This document shows, piece after piece, positions 9,729-19,143 of a stretch of DNA of 64,000 nucleotides; the stretch's first letter is position 1; every line of letters starts with the position of its first letter. The DNA is taken from contig NZ_PDWN01000002.1 of the NCBI RefSeq assembly GCF_010093205.1, positions 62,001 to 126,000 on the forward strand. Direction: 5' to 3'. A program made the position numbers and the translations under genes. Origin of the DNA: Pseudoxanthomonas daejeonensis (lineage in GTDB: Bacteria; Pseudomonadota; Gammaproteobacteria; Xanthomonadales; Xanthomonadaceae). Below the pieces are notes generated by a model. It worked only from the letters and a program-made list of their open reading frames with translations, did no database searches and was not told the origin of the DNA.

Positions 9729-10931
9729 TCACCGGCACAGCTCCGGCACGTCGCCACGGAAACCCATCGCGCCGCCGACCAGCCACGACTGCAGCCAGCC
9801 GCTGCGATCGGCAGCCAGCAATCCCAGGCTGCGCAAAGGCCGGAGCAGGGGCGATGGATTGGCGGTCATCCGGGCAAGACCATCGGAGAACGCCAGCGTG
9901 CGCTCGCGGTCCTCCTGCCGGCGCTGCGCATAGCGCGCCAGCAACGTGGCATCGCCCGGATCGCCGGCATGGGCGCGCAGCCCTTCGGCCAGGGTCAGCG
10001 CATCGCGCAGGCCGAGATTGAAGCCCTGTGCGCCGACCGGGTGGATCGTCTGCGCGGCGTTGCCCAGCAGCACCGCGCGCGGCGCGACCAGGGCTTCGGC
10101 CACCATCGAGGCGATCGGGTACGCGCTGCGCTCGCCGACGCCGGTGAAGCGGCCGGCACGCCATCCGAAAACCTGTTGCAACCGCGCCAGCCAGCCGGCG
10201 TCGTCCAGCGCGGACACGGCCGCCGCCTGGACGGCCGGCACGCCATGGACCACGCCCCACGCCCGATCGCCCCGTGGAAGCAACGCGGTCGGCCCGCTGT
10301 CGGTGAAACGCTCCCAGGCGGTGCCATCGGGCACGCGTTCGCCGCGCATCCGCGCCACGAACAGGGTCTGGCCGTAGTCGTGGCTGCGCGAGGCGATGGC
10401 CAGCGCGTCACGCAGCGCGCTGCGCGTCCCGTCGGCGGCCACCAGCAGGCGGGCTTGCAGCTGGATGTCGCCGTCGGCAGTGGCCAGGCGCACTCCGCGC
10501 GTCCCACCGTCGTCGCCTTCGAGGCCTACGAAGCGTGCAGGACGATAACGGGTCAGCCGCGGCAGCTGCGCCAGCCGCGCCTCGAGCGCTTCGCCGAAAT
10601 CGCGCGCCACCACCACCTGGCCGAACGCATCGCGACCGTAGTCGCCGGCCTCCAGGCGGACGCTGCCGAAGTCGCCGGCGCGGCTGACGTGGATGCGGCG
10701 GATCGGCCCGGTCGGCGCACGCAGTTCGCGCATCACGCCCAGCGCGGCGAGCGCATTGACCGAAGCCGCCGCCAGGCTGAGGTTGCGCTGGTCGAATACC
10801 GCCGGGAGCTCGCCGGACGGAGACGCCTCGACCAGGGCCACGTCCAGCGGCAGGCTCTCCAGGGCGATCGCCAGGCTGGCGCCGACCAGGCCGCCGCCAA
10901 CGATGAGCACATCGTGGGTTCGTCGCATCAT
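9729..10931 (-). CDS. ubiH: 2-polyprenyl-6-methoxyphenol hydroxylase UbiH
   Basis: A 400-residue FAD monooxygenase in ubiquinone biosynthesis. The N-terminus has VLIVGGGLVGASLAIAL, the DG motif reads LLVAADGTRSALRD, and the GD-type motif reads LLGNAAQTIHPVGAQGFNLG. The GNAAQT variant is characteristic of UbiH as opposed to UbiI/UbiF. Two adjacent Met codons (10931 and 10928) can both start the protein. It is the first gene of a two-gene operon with the UbiI-like enzyme, recalling the ubiH-visC order in enterobacteria. It is divergent from the BtuM-like gene over about 100 bases. Confidence 0.92.
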   Translation of the reverse strand: MMRRTHDVLIVGGGLVGASLAIALESLPLDVALVEASPSGELPAVFDQRNLSLAAASVNALAALGVMRELRAPTGPIRRIHVSRAGDFGSVRLEAGDYGRDAFGQVVVARDFGEALEARLAQLPRLTRYRPARFVGLEGDDGGTRGVRLATADGDIQLQARLLVAADGTRSALRDALAIASRSHDYGQTLFVARMRGERVPDGTAWERFTDSGPTALLPRGDRAWGVVHGVPAVQAAAVSALDDAGWLARLQQVFGWRAGRFTGVGERSAYPIASMVAEALVAPRAVLLGNAAQTIHPVGAQGFNLGLRDALTLAEGLRAHAGDPGDATLLARYAQRRQEDRERTLAFSDGLARMTANPSPLLRPLRSLGLLAADRSGWLQSWLVGGAMGFRGDVPELCR

Positions 10932-11033
10932 GCGGACATGATACGCGGCCGTGCAGGCGGTCCTTTGCCGCTTCGCGGCGGGCACCGTCGTGCTTCGGCT
11001 AGAATGCGGCTTGAACCCAGCCACCCGTGCGCC

Positions 11034-11624
11034 ATGAACGCCAATACGCCCCGCCTGTTCATCCTGTTCGTCCTGGCCCTGCTCATGGGCGCCTCGCGCG
11101 CGCATGTGTTCGACCACTTCTCGCCGCCGGACGCGAGCTGGGCGGTGTTCTTCATCGCCGGCTTCCACCTGCGCGGCTGGGGTCGCTGGGCATTTCCTTC
11201 GCTGATCGCGCTGGCGGTGGGTGTGGACTGGTGGGTGATCAACGGCCAGGGCATCGACTTCTGGAACCACTACTGCGTGTCGGCCGGCTACTGGTTCCTG
11301 GTGCCAGCCTATGGCGCGATGTGGGCCGGTGGCGCCTGGCTGCGCCGCCGCTACAGCGGCGCCAGCTGGGATGCGCTGGGCCGCTTGGCCGCCGCACTGG
11401 TGCTGTCGGTGCTGGCCTGCCACCTGCTGGCCCAGGGCAGCTTCTACTGGCTGAGCGATTCGGTCACCGATCCGACCTTCGCAGGCTGGTGGAAGAACTA
11501 CACCGACTGGCTGGCCCCTTACCTGGTGACCGCCGGCGTGTACGTCGCCATCGCCGCCGGGCTGCAGGTCGCCGGCGAACGCATCGCGCCGCTGCTGGGC
11601 GCGCGCGACCGCACCGCGCACTGA
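11034..11624 (+). CDS. btuM: BtuM-like vitamin B12 membrane transporter (solitary ECF S-component type)
   Basis: A 196-residue integral membrane protein with about six hydrophobic segments, the first at residues 6-20. It lies 15 bases upstream of a PduO-type cobalamin adenosyltransferase. It matches my recollection of the BtuM family, whose Thiobacillus denitrificans member binds cobalamin through a cysteine near residue 80 and a nearby histidine and tyrosine. Here Cys81 sits in NHYCVSAGYWF with Tyr86 five residues later, and His24/His28 lie in the early loop. BtuM moves or captures B12 in the inner membrane without a dedicated ATPase. The assignment rests on context plus these residues, not on an alignment. 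If wrong, it is an unknown small membrane protein. Confidence 0.62.
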   Translation: MNANTPRLFILFVLALLMGASRAHVFDHFSPPDASWAVFFIAGFHLRGWGRWAFPSLIALAVGVDWWVINGQGIDFWNHYCVSAGYWFLVPAYGAMWAGGAWLRRRYSGASWDALGRLAAALVLSVLACHLLAQGSFYWLSDSVTDPTFAGWWKNYTDWLAPYLVTAGVYVAIAAGLQVAGERIAPLLGARDRTAH

Positions 11625-11639
11625 ACTGCCAGGTCCGGG

Positions 11640-12200
11640 ATGGGCAACCGCCTCTCGAAGATCTATACCCGCACCGGTGACGATGGCAGCACCGGGCTGG
11701 GCGATGGCAGCCGCACCGGCAAGGATTCGCTGCGGGTCACCGCCTACGGCACCGTCGACGAAGCCAATTCGGCCATCGGCGTGGTCCTGGCCGCCCCGCA
11801 CGTCGCCGACGACATCCGCGACCTGCTGACCGCCGTCCAGCATCAGCTGTTCGACCTCGGCGGCGAGCTGTGCATCCCCGGCCATGCCGCCATCAGCGGC
11901 AACGACGTCGATGCGCTGGAGCGCCACCTCGACCGCTACAACGCCGACCTGCCCGCGCTGAAGGACTTCATCCTGCCGGCCGGCGGCGAAGCGGCCGCGC
12001 GCTGCCACCTGGCACGCACCATCGTGCGCCGCGCCGAACGCGAGACCGTGGCCCTGGGCCGGGTCGAGCCGGTTCGCGGTGAAGCCGTGCGCTACCTCAA
12101 CCGCCTGTCGGACCTGCTGTTCGTGCTGTGCCGGGTGCTGGCCCGCGCGGACGGCCAGGGCGAGGTCATCTGGCGTCACGAACGCCGCACCGCGCCCTAG
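11640..12200 (+). CDS. pduO: PduO-type cob(I)alamin adenosyltransferase
   Basis: Transfers the adenosyl group of ATP to cob(I)alamin, giving coenzyme B12. The 186-residue protein has the family N-terminal ATP-binding block IYTRTGDDGSTGLGDG (around residues 7-22), the conserved VTAYGTVDEANS motif, and the C-terminal RTIVRRAERE helix with its conserved arginines. Length fits single-domain PduO/MMAB enzymes. The start ATG at 11640 is 15 bases after the BtuM-like gene, so uptake and activation of B12 are probably co-expressed. No cobalamin biosynthesis genes are visible nearby, consistent with salvage. Confidence 0.94.
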   Translation: MGNRLSKIYTRTGDDGSTGLGDGSRTGKDSLRVTAYGTVDEANSAIGVVLAAPHVADDIRDLLTAVQHQLFDLGGELCIPGHAAISGNDVDALERHLDRYNADLPALKDFILPAGGEAAARCHLARTIVRRAERETVALGRVEPVRGEAVRYLNRLSDLLFVLCRVLARADGQGEVIWRHERRTAP

Positions 12201-12215
12201 GCGACCCCGACGGGT

Positions 12216-12234
12216 CCGTGCCCCGGTGGCACGG
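12216..12234 (+). terminator. Stem-loop after the B12 gene pair
   Basis: CCGTGCC and GGCACGG form a perfect 7-bp stem with a 5-base loop, 16 bases after the adenosyltransferase stop. No T-run follows, so it may be a weak or Rho-aided terminator. Confidence 0.4.
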
Positions 12235-12342
12235 TGGCAGGACGGCAGCCAACGGCGCGGCGGCCTGCGCAATCCGGCTCCATCGGCCTTTCCCACCAAA
12301 TGCGGATGGCAGCCTTCGCGCCACCGCGCTACGGTGCCCCGC

Positions 12343-13254
12343 ATGCTCGCTTACCCCCATCCCGCCTGCCTCGAGCACGACACCGGCCCGGAACATCCGG
12401 AACGGGCTGCCCGGCTGCGGGCGGTGCTCGATGCGCTGCGCCGCGCCTATCCGGACCTGGCCTGGCTCGAAGCCCCCGCGGCGCGGCGCGGCGACCTGCT
12501 GCGCGTGCACGCCGCCGCCCTCGTGGATGAGGTGCTGGTACCGGTTCCCGCGGGCCTGCGCAGGCTGGACCCGGATACCGTGGTGGGTCCTGGCTCCGGA
12601 CGCGCGGCGCTGCACGCAGCCGGCGCCGGCATCGCGGCGGTCGATGCGGTCATGTCCGGGGATGACGAGACCGCGTTCTGCGCAGTCCGTCCGCCCGGCC
12701 ACCACGCCACCGGCGATGCGGTGATGGGCTTCTGCCTGTTTAACAACGTCGCCGTGGCCGCCGCCCATGCGCGCGACCGGCACGGGCTGGAGCGGATCGC
12801 GATCGTCGATTTCGACGTGCACCACGGCAACGGCACCCAGGCGATCTTCCAGCGCGACCCGGCCGTGGCCTATTTCAGCAGCCACCAGTCCGGGTTGTTC
12901 CCGCATACCGGCAGCGTGCACGAGCGCGGGATGGGCAACGTCCACAACGTGCTGCTGCCGCCTGGCAGCGGCGGCTTCCGCTTCCGCAACACCTGGCTGG
13001 ACACCCTGCTGCCCGGGCTGGACGCGTTCCGCCCGCAGCTGGTGCTGGTCTCGGCCGGCTTCGATGCGCACCTGGCCGACCCGCTGGCCGACCTGATGCT
13101 GGACGCGGACGACTTCGCCTGGATCACCGCCGAGCTGCGCACGATCGCCCGGCGCCACGGCGCAGGGCGGGTCGTCTCCCTGCTCGAGGGCGGTTACAAC
13201 CTGGACGCCCTCGCCGAGTGCACGGTCGCCCACGTCGGCGCGCTGCGCGACTGA
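12343..13254 (+). CDS. Histone deacetylase-family (class II-like) zinc amidohydrolase
   Basis: A 303-residue protein of the HDAC/AcuC/acetylpolyamine amidohydrolase superfamily. Catalytic-site signatures are RPPGHH at 116-121, DFDVHHGNGT at 156-165 (with Asp158 and His160 as expected zinc ligands), SAGFDAH further on for the third ligand, and the late EGGYN tyrosine that helps polarise the substrate carbonyl. Bacterial members remove acetyl groups from polyamines or protein lysines; the substrate is not decidable here. The ATG at 12343 begins MLAYPHPACLEHDTG, the common family opening. It stands 142 bases after the B12 operon and 119 bases before lptD. Confidence 0.92.
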   Translation: MLAYPHPACLEHDTGPEHPERAARLRAVLDALRRAYPDLAWLEAPAARRGDLLRVHAAALVDEVLVPVPAGLRRLDPDTVVGPGSGRAALHAAGAGIAAVDAVMSGDDETAFCAVRPPGHHATGDAVMGFCLFNNVAVAAAHARDRHGLERIAIVDFDVHHGNGTQAIFQRDPAVAYFSSHQSGLFPHTGSVHERGMGNVHNVLLPPGSGGFRFRNTWLDTLLPGLDAFRPQLVLVSAGFDAHLADPLADLMLDADDFAWITAELRTIARRHGAGRVVSLLEGGYNLDALAECTVAHVGALRD

Positions 13255-13373
13255 CCCCACCCACCGCGACGGGGGGATGAACCCCGCCTGCGGCCCGGGC
13301 CGGGCTTTCATTGCCCGCATGCACCTCCATCCGGCAAGCTACCAGCGATTTTCGGCCTGGAAGCCCCCTGCCT

Positions 13374-15674
13374 GTGCGAGCCCCCCTGCGCCTGCTCCCG
13401 CTGTCGCTGAGCATTGCCGTCTGCCTTCCCGGCACGGCGATCGCCGACGACAAGCCGCTGAACTGGGCGCTATGCCCAGCCGGTGATGTCATCCCGCCGT
13501 TCAACGAAGCTCCCCCGTCCGCGCAACCGGGCGATCCCGCGCGTGACCAGCAACCCACCGTCATCGAGGGCGACCAGCAGAGCGGCACGCGGACCACGCC
13601 CCAGATCCAGGGCAACGTGGCGCTGACCCGGGGCGACCAGTTCCTGGGCACCGACGAAATCCGGATGGACACCGAAACCGGCGACTACATGGCGCGGGGC
13701 AACGTCCGCTACCAGGATTCGGGCATCCGCATCGTCGCCGACCGCGCCGAGGGCAACCAGAACACCGACATCCACACCATCAGCGACATCCAGTACCAGC
13801 TGGTGGACCGGCGCGGCAACGGTGGCGCCGACTCGATCCGGCTGACCGGCCCACTGGGCCGGATGCAGCGCTCGACCTACAGCACATGCGATCCCTCGCA
13901 GCAGCTGTGGGAGCTGCGCGCCCAGCAGATCGACGTGGACAGCGACGAGGGCTTCGGCGTGGCCCGCAACGCAGTGCTGCGGCTGGGCAATATCCCGTTC
14001 CTGTACGTACCGTGGTTCAAGTTCCCGATCGACGACCGCCGCCAGACCGGCCTGCTCTACCCCGCGGTGAGCATGTCCAGCCGCAACGGCTTCGACTACC
14101 GGCAGCCGATCTACCTCAACCTGGCGCCGAACTACGACATGACCCTGATGCCGCGCTGGATGAGCAAGCGCGGCCTGATGCTGGACAGCGAATTCCGCTA
14201 TCTCTACGAAGGCGGCCGCGGCGTGGTCAACGCCGCCTACATGCCCAACGACGACCTGCGTGACCGTGATCGCGGCCGCTTCCTGTTCAGCGGCTACCAC
14301 AACATCGACGAACATTGGCAGGCGCGCGCGAACCTGGGCTGGGTGTCGGACACGCGCTACGTCGAGGATTTCGCCAACCGCCTGGCCGGCATTTCCGCGT
14401 CGTACCTGCAGAGCACGGCTGGCATCTACGGGGTCGGCGCGTACTGGACCGCCGGCGCGATGGCCGAGCATTTCCAGCTCACCGATTACACCCTCACCGA
14501 CGACAACCTGCCCTACAGCCGCCTGCCACGCGTCTACGTGAACTGGGAACGGCCGCTGGGCCAGTGGCTCGACGCCGGCGTCTGGGCCGAGGCGGTGCAC
14601 TTCCAGCACAGCGAGCGCCCGGGCGGCAGCCGCTTCGACGTCAAGCCGTACATTGCCGCACGCATCGGTGGCCCGGCCTGGTACGTCAATCCGACCCTGG
14701 CCTGGCGCTACACCAGTTACCAGCTCGATGATGACCTCGCGCAGACCTTGGGTGGGGATACCTCGCCGGCCCGCAGCATGCCGATCACCACCCTCGATGC
14801 CGGCATGTATTTCGACCGCGACACCACCGTCGGCGACACCGACTACCTGCACACGCTCGAGCCGCGGCTGTTCTACCTCAACGCACCGTACCGCGAGCAG
14901 GACGGGCTGCCGCTGTTCGACACCCGCCCCTTCACCTTCAGCTGGGGCCAGCTCTTCCGCGACAACCGCTATTCCGGGGCCGACCGCCAGACCGACGCCA
15001 ACCAGCTGACCGTGGCCCTGAGCACGCGCCTGATCCGCCAGGCCGACGGCCGCGAGAAGCTGTCGGCCAGCATCGGCCAGATCCGCTATTTCGAGGATTC
15101 CCGCGTGGTGGCACCGGGCGAGCTGCCGGTGGAGGAAGGCAAGTCGGCGTGGGTGGCCGACGGCAACTATGCGATCAACGACCGCTGGAACCTGGGTGCC
15201 TCTTACCAGTGGGACCCCAAGTTCCGCCGTGAGGACCTGGCCAGCGTCCGCGCCCGCTACCTGTGGCCGGGCGATGGCGTGGTCAATGTCGGCTACCGCT
15301 ACCGCCGGGACCTGCTGGAACAGGCCGATTTCAATTTCCTGTACCCGATCAACCCCGTCTGGAGCGTGGTCGGGCGCTACTATTACTCGATCGACGACGA
15401 CAAGCTGCTCGAAGCCGTCGCCGGCGTGCAGTGGGACAGCTGCTGCCTGGCGGTGCGGGCGCTGGCCCGCCGCTACGTGCGCAACCGCGAGGGCGAGCTG
15501 GACAATTCCATTCAGTTCGAATTCGTGCTCAAGGGCCTAGGGTCAGCGGGCCAGGACACGGAGCGGACTTTGCGCCGTGCTATTCTCGGCTATTACCGCG
15601 ACGACCTCTATCTGGTCCCGCCCAGCAACACCACGCCGGATCCCGACGCCTACGATCCGAACATCATTCCGTGA
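13374..15674 (+). CDS. lptD: LPS-assembly outer membrane protein LptD
   Basis: Forms with LptE the outer-membrane pore that inserts lipopolysaccharide at the cell surface. The 766-residue product has a signal peptide (residues 1-25), an N-terminal OstA jellyroll with repeated DxxTGDY/GNVRYQD strands, and a long C-terminal barrel. Four cysteines sit at 34, 172, 690 and 691, matching the C-terminal CC pair and the two upstream cysteines that form the essential disulfides. I chose the GTG at 13374 because it starts a proper signal peptide; an ATG at 13311 in frame would put 21 unlikely residues before it. The stop is four bases before surA. Confidence 0.95.
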   Translation: MRAPLRLLPLSLSIAVCLPGTAIADDKPLNWALCPAGDVIPPFNEAPPSAQPGDPARDQQPTVIEGDQQSGTRTTPQIQGNVALTRGDQFLGTDEIRMDTETGDYMARGNVRYQDSGIRIVADRAEGNQNTDIHTISDIQYQLVDRRGNGGADSIRLTGPLGRMQRSTYSTCDPSQQLWELRAQQIDVDSDEGFGVARNAVLRLGNIPFLYVPWFKFPIDDRRQTGLLYPAVSMSSRNGFDYRQPIYLNLAPNYDMTLMPRWMSKRGLMLDSEFRYLYEGGRGVVNAAYMPNDDLRDRDRGRFLFSGYHNIDEHWQARANLGWVSDTRYVEDFANRLAGISASYLQSTAGIYGVGAYWTAGAMAEHFQLTDYTLTDDNLPYSRLPRVYVNWERPLGQWLDAGVWAEAVHFQHSERPGGSRFDVKPYIAARIGGPAWYVNPTLAWRYTSYQLDDDLAQTLGGDTSPARSMPITTLDAGMYFDRDTTVGDTDYLHTLEPRLFYLNAPYREQDGLPLFDTRPFTFSWGQLFRDNRYSGADRQTDANQLTVALSTRLIRQADGREKLSASIGQIRYFEDSRVVAPGELPVEEGKSAWVADGNYAINDRWNLGASYQWDPKFRREDLASVRARYLWPGDGVVNVGYRYRRDLLEQADFNFLYPINPVWSVVGRYYYSIDDDKLLEAVAGVQWDSCCLAVRALARRYVRNREGELDNSIQFEFVLKGLGSAGQDTERTLRRAILGYYRDDLYLVPPSNTTPDPDAYDPNIIP

Positions 15675-15678
15675 GTCC

Positions 15679-17046
15679 ATGAGCCGACGTCTTTCCGCAA
15701 TCCTCCTGGCGGTCGCCGCCCTCTGCCCCCTCACGTTCGTCGCCCAGGCGCAGCAGACGCAGCCGATCGAGCGCATTGCCGCGATCGTCGACGAGAACGT
15801 CGTCCTGCAAAGCGAGCTTGAACTCGCGATGCGGAACATCGTCGCCCAGTACGCCGGCCGCGAGGACCAGCTGCCGCCGCGCGCGGTGCTGGAACGCCAG
15901 GTGCTCGAGCGCCTGGTGCTGACCCGCCTGCAGGTCGAGCGCGCCAAGGGCAACGGCATCCGCATCAGCGACCAGGAACTCAACCAGGCGGTGGCGGCCA
16001 TCGCCCAGCAGAACAACGTGACCGTCGACGGCCTGCGTCAGCGGATCGCGGAGGACGGCCTGTCCTTCGACGAATTCCGCCGCTCGCTGGCCGACGAGAT
16101 CATGGTCCAGCGGTTGCGCCAGAGCTTCGCCCAGAGCCGCATCAACGTCAGCGAGAGCGAGGTCGACGCGGCCATCGCCCAGCAGGCCACCGGCGGGCGC
16201 CAGTACCACCTCGCGCACATCCTGGTCGGCCTGCCCGAAGGCGCGACGGCCGAGCAGATCGCCACCGGCCAGCGCAAGGTAGAGGGCGTCAAGAGCGTGA
16301 TCGACCGCGGCGAACTGACCTTCAACGCGGCCGCGGTCCGCTATTCCGACAGCCCCAACGCGCTGGAAGGCGGCGACCTGGGCTGGCGCAGCCTCGATGA
16401 AATCCCGAGCGCGTTCTCCCGGACCATCAGCGAGATGTCGCCGGGCCAGGTCCTCGGCCCGGTGCGTGGACCGAGCGGCTTCCAGCTCCTGCAGCTGGTC
16501 GATGTCCGCGACGCCGCCGCCGGCGGTGCCACCCAGACGGTCAGCGAGTACCACGTGCGCCACATCCTGGTCCGGGTCAACGACCGCCAGGACGACGCCA
16601 CCGCCAAGGCCCGGATCGACACGCTGCGCGCGCGCATCGGCGGCGGGGCCGACTTCCAGGAAGTCGCGCGCGAATCGTCGGAAGACACCAACACCCGCGG
16701 CCAGGGCGGCGACCTGGGCTGGTTCCCGGCCGACGCGTTCGGCCCGGATTTCGGCAGCCAGGTGACCGCGCTCTCGGACGGCGGCATTTCCCAGCCGTTC
16801 CGTACCGATGCCGGCTGGCACGTGATCCAGCGGGTGGCCGGGCGGCAGACCGACGTGACCGACACCAACCGTCGCGCCCAAGTCCGCGAGACCATCGGCC
16901 GTCGCAAGCTGGAAGAAGAATTCAACCGCTACCTGCAGGAACTGCGCGGCGAAGCCTACGTGGTGTTGCGCACCGGCGAACAGGCCGCGCCGGCCGCGCC
17001 CGCCGCCCCTGCTGCTGCGCCGGCAACGCCGCCCACCGGCGGCTGA
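15679..17046 (+). CDS. surA: Periplasmic chaperone/peptidyl-prolyl isomerase SurA
   Basis: Helps fold outer-membrane barrels such as LptD. The 455-residue protein has a signal peptide ending at AQA (residue about 24), an N-terminal helical SurA domain starting IERIAAIVDENVV, and two parvulin domains. The first begins RQYHLAHILV and the second EYHVRHILV; each contains a GGDLGW motif. A tail of Ala/Pro repeats (last 20 residues) is disordered and likely lineage-specific. It is the second gene of the lptD-surA-pdxA operon, with gaps of four and one bases. Confidence 0.96.
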   Translation: MSRRLSAILLAVAALCPLTFVAQAQQTQPIERIAAIVDENVVLQSELELAMRNIVAQYAGREDQLPPRAVLERQVLERLVLTRLQVERAKGNGIRISDQELNQAVAAIAQQNNVTVDGLRQRIAEDGLSFDEFRRSLADEIMVQRLRQSFAQSRINVSESEVDAAIAQQATGGRQYHLAHILVGLPEGATAEQIATGQRKVEGVKSVIDRGELTFNAAAVRYSDSPNALEGGDLGWRSLDEIPSAFSRTISEMSPGQVLGPVRGPSGFQLLQLVDVRDAAAGGATQTVSEYHVRHILVRVNDRQDDATAKARIDTLRARIGGGADFQEVARESSEDTNTRGQGGDLGWFPADAFGPDFGSQVTALSDGGISQPFRTDAGWHVIQRVAGRQTDVTDTNRRAQVRETIGRRKLEEEFNRYLQELRGEAYVVLRTGEQAAPAAPAAPAAAPATPPTGG

Positions 17047-17047
17047 C

Positions 17048-18034
17048 GTGACGCTACCCCGGCTCGCGCTGGTTCCGGGCGAACCGGCCGGGGTAGGACC
17101 GGAACTGTGCGTGCGCCTGGCCCAGCGGCCGCGCACCGACTGCACGCTGGTCACCCTGGCCGATCCGGCCACGCTGCAGGCCGCCGCCACCGCGCTGGCC
17201 CTGCCCTTGAACCTGCTGCACGAGGACGAGCCGGCACGCCGGCCGGGCGACCTGCCGCTGCGCATGTTCCCCAATGCCAGCACGGTGGCGTTCGGCGCTC
17301 CTGATCCGCGCAACGCCGGGGTCGTGGTCGGCGCGCTGCTCGATGCCGCCGCCGGCTGTTTGCGCGGCGACTTCGCCGGCATGGTCACCGGCCCGGTGCA
17401 GAAGTCCACGATCAACGAGGGCGGCATCGCCTACACCGGCACCACCGAACTGCTCGCCGGCCACGCCGGGCGCCAGGTGGTGATGATGCTGGCCAACGAC
17501 ATCGTCCGTGTCGCCCTGGCCACGACCCACCTGCCCTTGCGGGAAGTCGCCGACGCGATCGACGCCGGCCTGCTGCGCCACGTGCTGACCACTACGCACG
17601 AAGCGCTGCGCTCGGACTTCGGCATCGCCGCCCCGGTGATCGCGGTGCTGGGCCTGAATCCGCACGCGGGCGAAAACGGCCACCTCGGCCACGAAGAGAT
17701 CGATACGATCATCCCGCTGCTGGACGCGCTGCGGGGCGAAGGGTTGGCGCTGGTCGGGCCGCTGCCGGCCGATACCGCCTTCCTGCCGAACAAGCTCACC
17801 GGCTTCGACGCGGTGGTGGCCATGTACCACGACCAGGGCCTGCCGGTGCTGAAGTACAGCGGCTTCGAGCGCGCGGTGAACCTGACGCTGGGCCTGCCCT
17901 ACCCGCGCGTGGCCGTGGACCACGGCACCGCGCTGGACCTCGCCGGCCGCGGCCTGGCCGATCCGTCCAGCCTGGAAGCGGCCGTGGCAACCTGCGCCCG
18001 CATCGCCAGCCAACGCCGGTCGCGCGCGCTGTAA
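17048..18034 (+). CDS. pdxA: 4-hydroxythreonine-4-phosphate dehydrogenase PdxA
   Basis: NAD-dependent step in the DXP-dependent pyridoxal phosphate pathway. The 328-residue product begins at GTG one base after the surA stop, with PGEPAGVGPEL at residues 9-19, the family opening. Metal-binding histidines are in GHAG, NPHAGENG and MYHDQG, and the late VDHGTALD motif is intact. In many gammaproteobacteria ksgA and apaGH follow; here the next gene is convergent ruvB 31 bases away, so the operon ends with pdxA. Confidence 0.96.
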   Translation: MTLPRLALVPGEPAGVGPELCVRLAQRPRTDCTLVTLADPATLQAAATALALPLNLLHEDEPARRPGDLPLRMFPNASTVAFGAPDPRNAGVVVGALLDAAAGCLRGDFAGMVTGPVQKSTINEGGIAYTGTTELLAGHAGRQVVMMLANDIVRVALATTHLPLREVADAIDAGLLRHVLTTTHEALRSDFGIAAPVIAVLGLNPHAGENGHLGHEEIDTIIPLLDALRGEGLALVGPLPADTAFLPNKLTGFDAVVAMYHDQGLPVLKYSGFERAVNLTLGLPYPRVAVDHGTALDLAGRGLADPSSLEAAVATCARIASQRRSRAL

Positions 18035-18047
18035 CGGCGGCGCCTGC

Positions 18048-18061
18048 GGCGCGGCCGCGCC
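18048..18061. terminator. GC palindrome between convergent pdxA and ruvB
   Basis: GGCGCGGCCGCGCC is a perfect 14-base palindrome in the 31-base gap between two converging genes. Without a loop it would form a smaller hairpin in RNA. It may help end both transcripts. Confidence 0.3.
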
Positions 18062-18065
18062 AGGT

Positions 18066-19088
18066 TCAGAACAGCTCGCCTGCCTCGCGTGCCGGTGCCT
18101 TGAGGCCGAGATGGCGATAGGCCTTGGACGTGGCCATGCGCCCGCGCGCGGTGCGCACCAGGAAGCCCTGCTGGATCAGGTACGGCTCGATCACGTCTTC
18201 CAGCGTACCGCGCTCTTCCGACAACGACGCGGCCAGCGACTCCACGCCCACCGGCCCGCCATCGAAATGCTCGACGATCGTGCGCAGCAGGCGCCGGTCG
18301 AGTTCGTCGAAGCCTTCCGGGTCGACCTTGAGCATCGCCATGGCGGCCTTCGCCACGGCTTCGTCGACATGTCCGGCCGCCTTGACCTGCGCGTAGTCGC
18401 GCACACGCCGCAGCAGCCTGTTGGCGATGCGCGGCGTGCCGCGCGCGCGGCGCGCGATCTCACCGGCGCCCTCGGCCTCGCAGTCGATGCCCAGGATCCG
18501 CGCCGAGCGGCGCACGATCCGGGTCAGCTCCTCGGGCGAATAGAACTCCAGGCGCTGCACGATGCCGAAGCGATCGCGCAGCGGTGCGGTCAGCAGTCCG
18601 GCGCGCGTGGTGGCGCCGATCAGGGTGAACGGCGGCAGGTCCAGCTTGATCGAGCGCGCCGCAGGACCCTCGCCGATCATGATGTCGATCTGGAAATCCT
18701 CCATCGCCGGATAGAGGACCTCCTCCACCACGGGCGACAGGCGATGGATCTCGTCGATGAAGAGCACGTCGTGCGGCTGCAGGTTGGTCAGCAGCGCGGC
18801 CAGGTCCCCGGCCTTCTCGATCACCGGTCCCGAGGTCACCCGCAGGTTCACGCCCAGCTCGTTGGCGATGACATGGCTCAGCGTGGTCTTGCCCAGCCCG
18901 GGCGGACCGAAGATCAGCACGTGGTCCAGCGCTTCGCCGCGCCCGCGCGCGGCCTCGATGTAGATGCCCAGCTGCTCGCGGACCGGCTGCTGGCCGAGGT
19001 ATTCGTCCAGCCGCTTGGGCCGGATCGAGGCCTCCAGGGCCTCGTCCTCGCGGGTGGCGCCGGCGGTGAGGATGCGCGGATCGTTCAT
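18066..19088 (-). CDS. ruvB: Holliday junction branch migration ATPase RuvB
   Basis: Hexameric motor that, with RuvA, drives branch migration of Holliday junctions. The 340-residue protein has Walker A GPPGLGKT at 61-68, Walker B DEIH at 112-115, sensor-1 GATTRAG and the C-terminal winged-helix domain. The ATG at 19088 begins [10 protein letters not shown]; seven more residues are possible from 19109 but lack family support. It is separated from ruvA by kup, an arrangement I recall from Xanthomonas relatives. Last gene of a long minus-strand series. Confidence 0.97.
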   Translation of the reverse strand: MNDPRILTAGATREDEALEASIRPKRLDEYLGQQPVREQLGIYIEAARGRGEALDHVLIFGPPGLGKTTLSHVIANELGVNLRVTSGPVIEKAGDLAALLTNLQPHDVLFIDEIHRLSPVVEEVLYPAMEDFQIDIMIGEGPAARSIKLDLPPFTLIGATTRAGLLTAPLRDRFGIVQRLEFYSPEELTRIVRRSARILGIDCEAEGAGEIARRARGTPRIANRLLRRVRDYAQVKAAGHVDEAVAKAAMAMLKVDPEGFDELDRRLLRTIVEHFDGGPVGVESLAASLSEERGTLEDVIEPYLIQQGFLVRTARGRMATSKAYRHLGLKAPAREAGELF

Positions 19089-19143
19089 GCGTGCATGTTC
19101 GCATGCCACGCGGCCACGGCGCAGGGGCCGCGGCGTGGTGGGG

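Noticed and set aside
10932-11033. A cobalamin riboswitch ahead of the B12 genes
   Set aside because: The divergent gap to ubiH is only about 100 bases, too short for the usual 200-base element, and no B12-box was recognised.
13311-13373. ATG start for lptD at 13311
   Set aside because: Would place 21 polar residues in front of the signal peptide; the GTG at 13374 gives a normal exported N-terminus.
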